DNA of 17,239 nt from UBA7236 sp031372705 (GTDB taxonomy: Bacteria; Bacteroidota; Bacteroidia; Chitinophagales; BACL12): NCBI GenBank assembly GCA_031372705.1, contig JANMLV010000299.1, forward strand, positions 1 through 17,239, read 5' to 3'. The translations under genes were made by a program, and so were the position numbers. The notes below the pieces were generated by a model. The model made no database searches. It was not told where the DNA came from and saw only the letters and a list, made by a program, of their open reading frames with translations. Positions 7,594 to 15,232 of this stretch are shown here, piece after piece. Positions within the stretch are counted from its first letter, which is position 1; each line of letters starts with the position of its first letter.

Positions 7594-8600
7594 ACGAAAT
7601 AATAGAAAATATTCGGTTCGAAGACCCATGGTTTTTGCTGTTACTGTTAGCAGTGCCGATTTATTTTATTTATTTAAAGCGCAATGTAAATGCAAAATTC
7701 GTTTCATTTAAAATTTCTTCGGTTGCGGGTTTTGGTAATAAGGTGCCAAAAAAAATTAAATGGATGCGCTTGCTGCCTATTTTGCGCATTGCGGCGTTTG
7801 TGCTTTTAGTAATTGCTATTGCCAGGCCACAAACCGGATTCAGTAATAAGAAAATATCTGCCGAAGGAATTGATATTGTTTTGGCACTCGATGTTTCACC
7901 AAGTATGTACGCCATTGACTTCAAACCGAATAGAATGGAAGCTGCAAAAGTTGCTGCAATGGAATTTATTGATAGTAGACCAAACGACAGAATAGGTTTG
8001 GTGGTATTTGCAGGTGAAGCATTTACACAATGCCCCGCCACGCTCGACCACAATATGTTGAAAGCACAAGTTGAAACTGCCGATAATTGGTATTTAAAAG
8101 ATGGAACAGCTATCGGCGATGGCTTGTTTATGGCAGTAAATAGATTATCAGATACTGCAAATGTTAATACGAAAGTAGTTATATTACTTACCGACGGTGT
8201 TCGCATTGGTGGCAACTTTTCGCCAATTGATGCTGCCAATGCAGCTCAGCAATTAAATATCAGAACTTACACTATCGGTGTAGGAACCGAAAGCTCAACA
8301 CCAATACCGGTAGTGGATAAAAACGGGAGAAGAATTTTCGAATTAGACCCAAGAATTTCATTTGATGAAAGCGTATTGAAGGAAGTGGCTACAATTACCG
8401 GCGGACAGTATTTTAAAGCTACATCGAAAGAAAAATTGACTGAAATTTATAAAGAAATTGACACTATTGAAAAGCAAAAGTTTGAAGTTGACATCACTCA
8501 ACGATACGATGAACACTTTTTTTATTTTGCATTGGTAGGATTAATTTTATTGATAACCGAAATTGTTTTAACTAATACAATATTCAGATCGCTGACATAA
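7590..8600 (+). CDS. batA: BatA, membrane-anchored von Willebrand A protein
   Basis: 336 residues. Two N-terminal membrane helices (about 13-29 and 62-78) are followed by a VWA domain (about 92-290) and a C-terminal membrane helix (about 310-330). The metal-ion-dependent adhesion site is complete: Asp101-x-Ser103-x-Ser105 (DVSPS), Thr173 in DGTAIGDG, and Asp202 in LLTDG. The VWA domain sits between helices 2 and 3, as in all BatA/BatB proteins, and its side of the membrane depends on their topology. The bat operon was first described in Bacteroides fragilis, where its loss reduced aerotolerance; the biochemical role is unsettled. It overlaps the upstream gene by 4 bases and is one base from batB, and the two are probably made together as partners. 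Confidence 0.93.
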   Translation: MNEIIENIRFEDPWFLLLLLAVPIYFIYLKRNVNAKFVSFKISSVAGFGNKVPKKIKWMRLLPILRIAAFVLLVIAIARPQTGFSNKKISAEGIDIVLALDVSPSMYAIDFKPNRMEAAKVAAMEFIDSRPNDRIGLVVFAGEAFTQCPATLDHNMLKAQVETADNWYLKDGTAIGDGLFMAVNRLSDTANVNTKVVILLTDGVRIGGNFSPIDAANAAQQLNIRTYTIGVGTESSTPIPVVDKNGRRIFELDPRISFDESVLKEVATITGGQYFKATSKEKLTEIYKEIDTIEKQKFEVDITQRYDEHFFYFALVGLILLITEIVLTNTIFRSLT

Positions 8601-8601
8601 T

Positions 8602-9648
8602 ATGCAATTCGAAAATAAAATAGTTTTATACTTTTTATTTATCATTCCAATATTGGTAATGATTTTTTACAGCTATGTGCAATGGCGAAAAAAGGCATTG
8701 GAACGCATGGGCGATGTGCTGCTTATTAATAAATTAATGGATAGAACCTCACTCAAACGAAAGTGGATAAAATTTGTATTACTAGCCGGCGCTTGTGTGT
8801 TCATTATTTTGGGATTAGCCAATTTGCGACTTGGCTCTAAGAAAGCAAAAATTACCGGCGAAAGTGCCGAAATAATGATATGCTTCGATGTGTCAAATAG
8901 CATGTTGGCAGAAGATGTAAAGCCAAATAGAATGGTGCAAGCTAAATTGGCTGCAGTGCAATTGGTAGAAAAATTAGCAGCTAATAAAATTGGTTTAATT
9001 GTTTTTGCCGGCGATAGTTATGTGCAAATGCCGCTAACGTCAGATGCGCGCGCAACATTAATGTACTTGAATAATATTAATACAGGCACAATCGGTAACC
9101 AAGGCACTGCTATTGGCAATGCAATAGAAACGGCAATCCAAGCTTTTGCAAACGGAGGCGATGCAGCAAATAAAAAGGGAAAAGCCATTATCATTATAAC
9201 TGATGGCGAAAGTCATGATGCCAATGCTGTTGAAATGGCCAAAAAAGCCGCCGATGCCGACATTAAAATAATTACTTTGGGCGTTGGAACATCTGCCGGC
9301 GGCCCTATACCGATTAGAAAGGGAAATATGGTTGATGGATTTAAGAAAGATAAATCCGGCAGTGTAGTGCTTACTAAGCTAAATGAACCCATGCTAAAAA
9401 ACTTGGCCGAATGTGCCAATGGTATTTATATGAATTTAAACATGGGAAAAAAGGTTACTCAAGATGTATATGCAGAAATAAATGCTTTAGATAAAACTGA
9501 AAACGATGATTATACTTTTACTGAGTATGCCAATCATTTTCAATTATTTTTGGCAATTGGATTGATATTGTTAACTATCGAATTATTTATGAGTGATAAA
9601 AAACCATTGTGGCTCGAAAAAGTAAATTTGTTTGATGAAAAAAAATAA
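8602..9648 (+). CDS. batB: BatB, membrane-anchored von Willebrand A protein
   Basis: 348 residues with the same architecture as BatA: N-terminal helices (about 7-24 and 56-74), a VWA domain (about 85-295), and a C-terminal helix (about 311-330). The metal site is intact: Asp96-x-Ser98-x-Ser100 (DVSNS), Thr169 in NQGTAIGNA, and Asp201 in ITDGES. The motif KPNRMVQAK (107-115) matches KPNRMEAAK in BatA, evidence of an old tandem duplication. The gene starts one base after the batA stop. Its own 3' end overlaps possible upstream starts of batC. It presumably forms a heteromeric membrane complex with BatA and MoxR-driven partners (inference). Confidence 0.93.
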   Translation: MQFENKIVLYFLFIIPILVMIFYSYVQWRKKALERMGDVLLINKLMDRTSLKRKWIKFVLLAGACVFIILGLANLRLGSKKAKITGESAEIMICFDVSNSMLAEDVKPNRMVQAKLAAVQLVEKLAANKIGLIVFAGDSYVQMPLTSDARATLMYLNNINTGTIGNQGTAIGNAIETAIQAFANGGDAANKKGKAIIIITDGESHDANAVEMAKKAADADIKIITLGVGTSAGGPIPIRKGNMVDGFKKDKSGSVVLTKLNEPMLKNLAECANGIYMNLNMGKKVTQDVYAEINALDKTENDDYTFTEYANHFQLFLAIGLILLTIELFMSDKKPLWLEKVNLFDEKK

Positions 9649-9652
9649 TAAC

Positions 9653-10336
9653 ATGCAGCTCAAAATATTAATTGCATTTTTGCTCATGAACGGACTACTG
9701 TCTGCTCAAAATGCCAATAGTCTTATTAAAGAAGGCAATGAGAAATATAAACAAGATGATTTTTCTGGCGCACAGCAAAGCTATGAGCAGGCAACAACAA
9801 AAGATCCTTCATCAGGTGCCGGCAATTACAATTTAGGCAATGCTTATTATCAGCAACAGCAATACGATAAGGCCATTGAACAATTCAAAAAGGCAGGTGA
9901 AATTGCTACAAGTCCTGAAACCCGGGCAAATGCCTATCACAATATGGGTAACGCTTACTTGCAACAAAAAAAATATCAGGAAAGTGTTGATGCCTATAAA
10001 CAAGCACTGCGCGATAACCCTGCCGATGCCGATACAAAATACAATATGGCATATGCACAACAAATGTTAAAAAAGCAGCAACAACAGCAACAACAAAAAA
10101 ATCAGGATCAACAAAAGCAGGATCAACAAAAAAAAGAGGAGCAAAAGAATAAAGAGCAACAAAATAAAAATCAACAGCAAAAAGATCCTCAACAACAAAC
10201 ACAACCTAAGCAGTATTCAAAAGAGGAATTAGAACGTATACTCGAATCGCTCAATAACGACGATAAAAGTGTGCAGGATAAAGTAAACAAACAAAAGGTT
10301 CAAAAAACATCCGCTTCTAGCGAAAAGGATTGGTAA
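9653..10336 (+). CDS. batC: BatC, exported tetratricopeptide-repeat protein
   Basis: 227 residues from ATG 9653. An ATG at 9635 would add six residues (MKKNNN) and overlap batB; I prefer 9653 because it gives a compact signal peptide (1-19, ending LLSAQ) and a 4-base gap like the other junctions. TPR motifs occupy about 21-126, with repeated LGNAYYQQQQYDKAIEQFKK-type units (NLGNAYY, NMGNAYL). A low-complexity Gln/Lys/Asn tail spans 138-187. The end, EKDW, resembles the short acidic/aromatic end seen in BatC proteins. TPRs mediate protein-protein contacts, probably with BatA/BatB or BatD in the periplasm. Confidence 0.9.
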   Translation: MQLKILIAFLLMNGLLSAQNANSLIKEGNEKYKQDDFSGAQQSYEQATTKDPSSGAGNYNLGNAYYQQQQYDKAIEQFKKAGEIATSPETRANAYHNMGNAYLQQKKYQESVDAYKQALRDNPADADTKYNMAYAQQMLKKQQQQQQQKNQDQQKQDQQKKEEQKNKEQQNKNQQQKDPQQQTQPKQYSKEELERILESLNNDDKSVQDKVNKQKVQKTSASSEKDW

Positions 10337-10338
10337 CT

Positions 10339-12180
10339 ATGAAACAATTTATATTTATTATAGTTTGTTTTTTCAGTGTGGCGCAATTGTCGGCGCAAGA
10401 TGCTACTATTACTGCAAGTGTAAGTAAGAACACAATTGGACTTTCTGAGCGATTTAAATTTACGATAACAATCACAAATGGAAGTAACGCAAAAGATTTA
10501 CGACCACCATCGCTTTCCGATTTTCAAATTTTGGGTGGGCCAAATCAATCGGCCATTACTCAAACATATAATGGAGCTGTAACACAATCCATATCCTATT
10601 CATATGTGCTCCAACCAAAGCGCATCGGGAAATTCACTATTGGTGCTGCGTATGTTAAAGTAAATGGCAAAACATTAACTTCTCAATCTATAAATGTTGA
10701 AGTGGTTGACAAACCGGCTTCAACCGGGCAATCGCAAAGTAACCAGCAGTCTACTACAAAAACAACCAATCAAGATATTGAAAATTATATTCTTCAAAAT
10801 GTATTTATTAAAACAGAAGTAAGCGATGCAGAAGTGTATAAAGGTGAAAACATTGTAGTTACTTTAAAGCTGTATGTAAATAATAATGGTACGGTTTATG
10901 GCCCTCGGGCATTCCAAAATTTACAGGCACCTAAGTATGACGGTTTTTATGCTAATGAAATTGATTTGCCGGATCAACAATTGCAAACTGAAGTGTTAGA
11001 TGGTCAAGTATACAAGGTGAGTATAATTAAGAAAACCATTTTAACACCACAAAAAACCGGGCAATTGGTAGTTGACCCAATTTCAATTGATGCCATTTTC
11101 GGCGTAATTGTAAAGCGACAAAAAAGCAACAGCGGTGATCCATATCAGGATATGCTCGACGATTTTTTTTCAAATCCTTTCAGTTCGGGTTCAAAAGAAT
11201 TACTGGTAAATATAAAATCTAAGCCTGTAAATATTAAGGTGAATGAACTTCCTGCAAATACGCCTGCCAATTTTAATGGTGCGGTAGGTAAGTTCAGTAT
11301 GAAAACACAAATTAGTGCCACCGCAACAAAAACTGATGAGCCGGTTGCTTACCGAATATCGATTGCAGGTACAGGAAATTTAGATTTGTTTACACCGCCT
11401 GCAATTAATTTGCCTCCGGGTTGGGAAACATTTGACCCTAAAATTGTAAATGCTGACGGCGGTAAAACGTTTGAATATTTATTAATACCACGCTCTCCAG
11501 GCGATTTTGAAATACCGGCTTATACTTGGTCTTATCTTGACCCGAATACAAAAAAGTATGTATCACTTGCCTCTGAACCTTATAAAGTAAAGGTTGAAGC
11601 CGGTCCGGGGTATAATCCAAATAATGGTATTTCCGGAAATAATAAAGAACAAGTTGAAGCCCTTGCAACCGATATCCGATTTATTACTAAGCATAGTCCA
11701 ACATATAAAAATGAAGCAAATAACTTTTTTGGAACCGGTGTTTTTTATGCGTTGGTTGCACTGCCGTTTTTTGGTGGATTAGGCTTTTTGTTTTTTACTG
11801 TCCGCCGCAAAAAAATGTATAGCAATGTAACAGCATTAAAATTTAATAATGCCAATGCAAATGCAAAAAAGAGACTCACAAAAGCCGCGGGATTATTACA
11901 ATCAAACAACGCACGCGAATTTTACGATGAAACTATTCGGGCACTATGGGGATATCTCCACGATAAAGTTGGTATTAACCAAAGTGATATGTCGCGCGAT
12001 AATATTGAAACAGCATTACTCAGAAAAAACGTTACGCCAATTACAGCAAGAGGTGTTATTACACTGCTCGATAATTGTGAGATGTCGTTATTCGCTCCAC
12101 CGGGAAATCACGCCGCATTAAACGAAACCTATGCCGAAGCTGTTGAATTAATTACTAAACTGGAAAACGAAATAAAATGA
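10339..12180 (+). CDS. batD: BatD, exported and membrane-anchored oxygen-tolerance protein
   Basis: 613 residues from ATG 10339; a frame extension to a TTG at 10330 would overlap batC and is rejected. It has a signal peptide (1-19, ending QLSAQ), several beta-sandwich-like segments through the large exported part (about 20-450), a Ser/Thr/Gln-rich linker (126-144), one membrane helix (about 467-488, then RRKKM), and a helical cytoplasmic tail (489-613) containing EFYDETIRALWGYLHDKVGI. The tail layout resembles that of the DUF4381-like protein at the start of the operon. The gene begins 2 bases after batC and its stop overlaps batE by 4 bases (ATGA). The role is inferred from bat membership. 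Confidence 0.93.
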   Translation: MKQFIFIIVCFFSVAQLSAQDATITASVSKNTIGLSERFKFTITITNGSNAKDLRPPSLSDFQILGGPNQSAITQTYNGAVTQSISYSYVLQPKRIGKFTIGAAYVKVNGKTLTSQSINVEVVDKPASTGQSQSNQQSTTKTTNQDIENYILQNVFIKTEVSDAEVYKGENIVVTLKLYVNNNGTVYGPRAFQNLQAPKYDGFYANEIDLPDQQLQTEVLDGQVYKVSIIKKTILTPQKTGQLVVDPISIDAIFGVIVKRQKSNSGDPYQDMLDDFFSNPFSSGSKELLVNIKSKPVNIKVNELPANTPANFNGAVGKFSMKTQISATATKTDEPVAYRISIAGTGNLDLFTPPAINLPPGWETFDPKIVNADGGKTFEYLLIPRSPGDFEIPAYTWSYLDPNTKKYVSLASEPYKVKVEAGPGYNPNNGISGNNKEQVEALATDIRFITKHSPTYKNEANNFFGTGVFYALVALPFFGGLGFLFFTVRRKKMYSNVTALKFNNANANAKKRLTKAAGLLQSNNAREFYDETIRALWGYLHDKVGINQSDMSRDNIETALLRKNVTPITARGVITLLDNCEMSLFAPPGNHAALNETYAEAVELITKLENEIK

Positions 12181-12998
12181 TGTTGCGCAGGTTGATATTA
12201 ATATTCGTTATTGCAATTAGTTTAAGTGCGCATGCGCAAACTGACACATTAAAGCAGGGTAATCCAATTGATACAACTACTTATGTTTATGGTAATGTGA
12301 TGTATGAAAAAGGTAATTATTATGTTGCGATTACAGTTTATGAAAATTTATTAGCTGCCAACGGACCTGCAGAAGAAATTTATTTCAATCTCGGAAATGC
12401 ATATTATAAAACGAATCAGTTTGGTAAAGCAGTGCTGAATTATGAGCGCGCACTTTTTTTTGATACAAACGATAACGATACGGAATATAATTTGGAGTTA
12501 GCCAATCAACGCATTCGCGATAAAATAGAGCCCGTTGCAACCTCTATATTTGAACTTTGGTGGAGAGGTTACATCAGTTGGTTTACTGCAATTGGTTGGT
12601 CGGTTATCGCCATTTTATTAATATGGATATCACTCGCCGGGTTTATAGTTTATCGATACCATAAGTTTATTAAGTTTCAACGAGAAGGGTTTTATATTTT
12701 TCTCGTAGCAATTATATTATTTGTGTTTGCATTTGCAGGAGCTGCAGGTAGAAGTGCATCCGATAAAAATTATCAGTTTGCTATTGTTTTGTCGCCAAGT
12801 GCAGTAATAAAAAGTGAACCGTCGGAGAGTAGCACCAATTTGTATCTCATACATGAAGGTTTGAAATTGCAACTGCTAAATACTGAAAATAATTGGACTG
12901 AAATTAAAATGCCTGATGGTATTATCGGGTGGGTAAAAAATGAAGATATTGTTCCGGTAAACCCCTTTATACCTGAACAAAATTTGATGCAACCATAA
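12177..12998 (+). CDS. batE: BatE, exported TPR protein with two TM helices and an SH3-like domain
   Basis: 273 residues. It has a signal peptide (1-21, ending SAHAQ), two or three TPR-like units (about 36-112, NLGNAYYKTNQFGKAVLNYE at 71-90), two membrane helices (134-158 and 170-190), and a C-terminal bacterial SH3-type domain (about 204-262) with the typical NNWTEIKMPDGIIGWV core (238-253). This order is the known BatE layout in Bacteroidota. The start is an ATGATG doublet overlapping the batD stop. The 3' end overlaps the convergent PAP2-like gene by 32 bases, so the operon has no intergenic space for a terminator at its end. Confidence 0.9.
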   Translation: MMLRRLILIFVIAISLSAHAQTDTLKQGNPIDTTTYVYGNVMYEKGNYYVAITVYENLLAANGPAEEIYFNLGNAYYKTNQFGKAVLNYERALFFDTNDNDTEYNLELANQRIRDKIEPVATSIFELWWRGYISWFTAIGWSVIAILLIWISLAGFIVYRYHKFIKFQREGFYIFLVAIILFVFAFAGAAGRSASDKNYQFAIVLSPSAVIKSEPSESSTNLYLIHEGLKLQLLNTENNWTEIKMPDGIIGWVKNEDIVPVNPFIPEQNLMQP

Positions 12999-13584
12999 AG
13001 CTGAAAAATCCGGTCATATATCCCAAAAATACTTCGCGCTCCGTGTGTGCTTTTAAAACTAGTCGCGCTGTTCCTACACATCCTGCACAAATAATAGTTC
13101 CAATAAAAATTGGCACTACACCAACATACGAATAAGGTAGCAGTATCATAATTACAGCCACCATTCCACCTGCACCTGTTGCATGCATACTAACTTTGGT
13201 TACCAAAATATTAATTAGAAAATCAACAAATACAGCTATAGTTGAACCAAGTAATATATAGGTGATTTGCGGATTAAATCCTTCTCTCGAAAAAACTACA
13301 AAGGCCCAGATATAAAAAAAGCCCGATGCTATATAAGGTATTATTCTTTCCTGTCGCTCATAAACATTTACCGATTTAATAAATTTAAGTGCAGCTAAAA
13401 GTCCTATTGTAAAGGCGGGAAAAACAAATGTAAGTAAGGCAACACGTATAAGCATTAAGCCATAAGCACTCGGGTCTGGGAAAAGATATGGATTGGTATA
13501 AATAACATAAATTGTTCCATACAACGGCAACAATAATGGGAGAAATAAAATCGAGAAAAAATGACCAAATATTTTTTTTATCAT
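12967..13584 (-). CDS. PAP2-like integral membrane protein
   Basis: 205 residues with about six membrane helices. Features recall the PAP2 (lipid phosphatase) fold in degenerate form: a KSVNVYERQERIIPY segment (70-84) where PAP2 has its Lys/Arg motif, KVSMHATGAGG (130-140) in place of the Ser-Gly-His motif, and ARLVLKAHTEREVFLG (173-188) with Arg174, His180 and Glu184 in place of the last Arg/His/Asp motif. Because the middle motif is altered, catalytic activity is doubtful. Its start overlaps the rpoN stop by 4 bases (ATGA), so its translation is probably coupled to rpoN. I have no evidence for a functional link to sigma-54. Confidence 0.65.
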   Translation of the reverse strand: MIKKIFGHFFSILFLPLLLPLYGTIYVIYTNPYLFPDPSAYGLMLIRVALLTFVFPAFTIGLLAALKFIKSVNVYERQERIIPYIASGFFYIWAFVVFSREGFNPQITYILLGSTIAVFVDFLINILVTKVSMHATGAGGMVAVIMILLPYSYVGVVPIFIGTIICAGCVGTARLVLKAHTEREVFLGYMTGFFSFMVASNFVQV

Positions 13585-15071
13585 AACTCCCTTCTTAAAC
13601 GTGCAACAGAAATGTCAAGTTGCTCGCGATATTTGGCAACGGTTCTTCGCGCAATATTGTATCCTCTCTTACGCAAATCTTCCATTAATTCTTGATCGCT
13701 GAGTGGATTCTTTTTATCTTCCGCTTCAATTAATTCCGATAATATTTTTTTCACTTCGCGTGTTGAAACTTCTTCGCCAGAATCGGTGGAAAGTGATTCG
13801 CTGAAGAAATATTTTAAAGGATAAGTGCCAAATTCAGTCTGCACATATTTACTGTTTGCCACGCGACTTACCGTTGAAATATCTAAATTGGTTTTTTCGG
13901 CAATATCTTTTAAAATCATCGGCTTCATTTGTGTTTCATCGCCGCTCAAAAAGAAATCGTATTGGTGCACCATAATTTCATACATGGTCGACCATAATGT
14001 ATGTTGCCTTTGTTTAATAGCATCAATAAACCATTTTGCAGCATCAATTTTTTGTTTGATGAACATAATGGCTTCTTTCTGCTTTTTATCTTTTTCGGAA
14101 GTTTTTTTATAATCAACAACCATGTCCTTAAAATCGCGACTAACGCGAAGCTCGGGTGCATTGCGCGAATTCAATTTTAATTCAAGATCGCCATTGCTGT
14201 TTACAATGGTAAAGTCAGGAATAATATATTGATACATATTATTGCCATCCTCTTTTGCACTTCCACCGGGTTTCGGATTCAGTTTTGTTATTTCGGCAAT
14301 AACGGGTTTTAGTACATCATCTTCAATTTTTAAATGACGCGCTAATTTATCGTAATGTTTCTTTGTAAACTCATCGAAATAGTTCTCAATGATATTGATT
14401 GCCAATTTCACATGCTTGGTATGTAACTTGCGTTCTAATTGTAACAGCAAACACTCTCTTAAATCACGAGCGGCAACTCCCGGCGGATCGAAACCTTGAA
14501 TTAAATCTAATAATTCTATAATTTCATTTTCGTCGGTAATTACATTTTGTGAAAATGCAAGGTCGTCAACAATAGCAGCAATTTCGCGACGTAAATAACC
14601 GTCGTCATCAATGCTCCCAATAATTTGTTGTGCAATTTTTTCGTGACGTTCATCTAATTCGCACATGCCTAATTGCTTGGAGAGATTTTCATGAAATGTA
14701 TCACTCACTGCATACGGAACAGTTTTGTTGTCGTCATCATCATCACCGTAATTTTCATCACGCGTTTTATAGTCGGCAACTTCATCATCATTAATATAAT
14801 CGTCGAGGTCTAATTCATCGCTCGAATTACTTTCTTCATTTTCTGATGAATTATTATCGTCGTTATTGCCTTCTTCTTCTCTGAAAATTTCTTCTGTACT
14901 TGTTAGCTCTTCTTCACCGGTATCACCTTCCTCCAATGCCGGATTGGCTTCCAGCTCTTCTTTAATGCGCTGCTCCAATTGGTCGGTTGGCACCTGCAGC
15001 AGTTTCATTAATTGAATCTGCTGTGGCGACAGCTTTTGTAATAGTTTTTGACTTAATCTTTGATTTAACAT
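13581..15071 (-). CDS. rpoN: RNA polymerase sigma-54 factor
   Basis: 496 residues. Region I (1-47) starts MLNQRLSQKLLQKLSPQQIQ in pieces typical of the family and carries the activator-interacting Gln/Leu pattern. A long Asp/Glu/Asn/Ser-rich region II spans about 48-118. The core-binding domain (119-310) contains IGSIDDDGYL and GFDPPGVAARDLRECLLLQ. The helix-turn-helix (about 385-408) includes AEKTNLDISTVSRVANSKYV, and the RpoN box ARRTVAKYRE (474-483) is perfect. It directs transcription from -24/-12 promoters with AAA+ enhancer-binding activators, none of which is encoded in the window. It diverges from asnS and leads a two-gene unit with the PAP2-like protein. Confidence 0.96.
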   Translation of the reverse strand: MLNQRLSQKLLQKLSPQQIQLMKLLQVPTDQLEQRIKEELEANPALEEGDTGEEELTSTEEIFREEEGNNDDNNSSENEESNSSDELDLDDYINDDEVADYKTRDENYGDDDDDNKTVPYAVSDTFHENLSKQLGMCELDERHEKIAQQIIGSIDDDGYLRREIAAIVDDLAFSQNVITDENEIIELLDLIQGFDPPGVAARDLRECLLLQLERKLHTKHVKLAINIIENYFDEFTKKHYDKLARHLKIEDDVLKPVIAEITKLNPKPGGSAKEDGNNMYQYIIPDFTIVNSNGDLELKLNSRNAPELRVSRDFKDMVVDYKKTSEKDKKQKEAIMFIKQKIDAAKWFIDAIKQRQHTLWSTMYEIMVHQYDFFLSGDETQMKPMILKDIAEKTNLDISTVSRVANSKYVQTEFGTYPLKYFFSESLSTDSGEEVSTREVKKILSELIEAEDKKNPLSDQELMEDLRKRGYNIARRTVAKYREQLDISVARLRREL

Positions 15072-15094
15072 TGTTCTTCAGCTCTATCCTGCCT

Positions 15095-15126
15095 CAAATT
15101 TAAGCCGAATTTATTTGATGAAGCAA
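15095..15126 (-). promoter_or_regulatory. candidate Bacteroidota-type promoter of rpoN
   Basis: On the minus strand TTG (15126-15124) is followed after 21 bases by TAAATTTG (15102-15095), matching both boxes and spacing of the Bacteroidota consensus. The ATG of rpoN is 23 bases beyond the -7 box. Confidence 0.5.
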
Positions 15127-15204
15127 TCTTTTTTCTATTGTGCAATAAGTTTTTATTTAGTAATGAAAAGTGCAACGGGGGTGCATTTCACAGAAAATTC
15201 ATTG

Positions 15205-15212
15205 TAATTTTG
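15205..15212 (+). promoter_or_regulatory. candidate -7 promoter box of asnS
   Basis: TAATTTTG exactly matches TAnnTTTG and lies 20 bases upstream of the asnS ATG. No clear TTG is found 17-23 bases upstream, so the call rests on one box and its position. Confidence 0.35.
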
Positions 15213-15232
15213 CACCCTTAATCATTATTAGC

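Noticed and set aside
7670..8239. 189-codon minus-strand open frame inside batA
   Set aside because: It is antisense to the intact VWA domain of batA, with no recognisable domain or start signal; a shadow frame.
15170..15232. 21-residue extension of AsnRS from a GTG
   Set aside because: The extension covers the candidate promoter box and has no similarity to the synthetase start; ATG 15233 is the better start.
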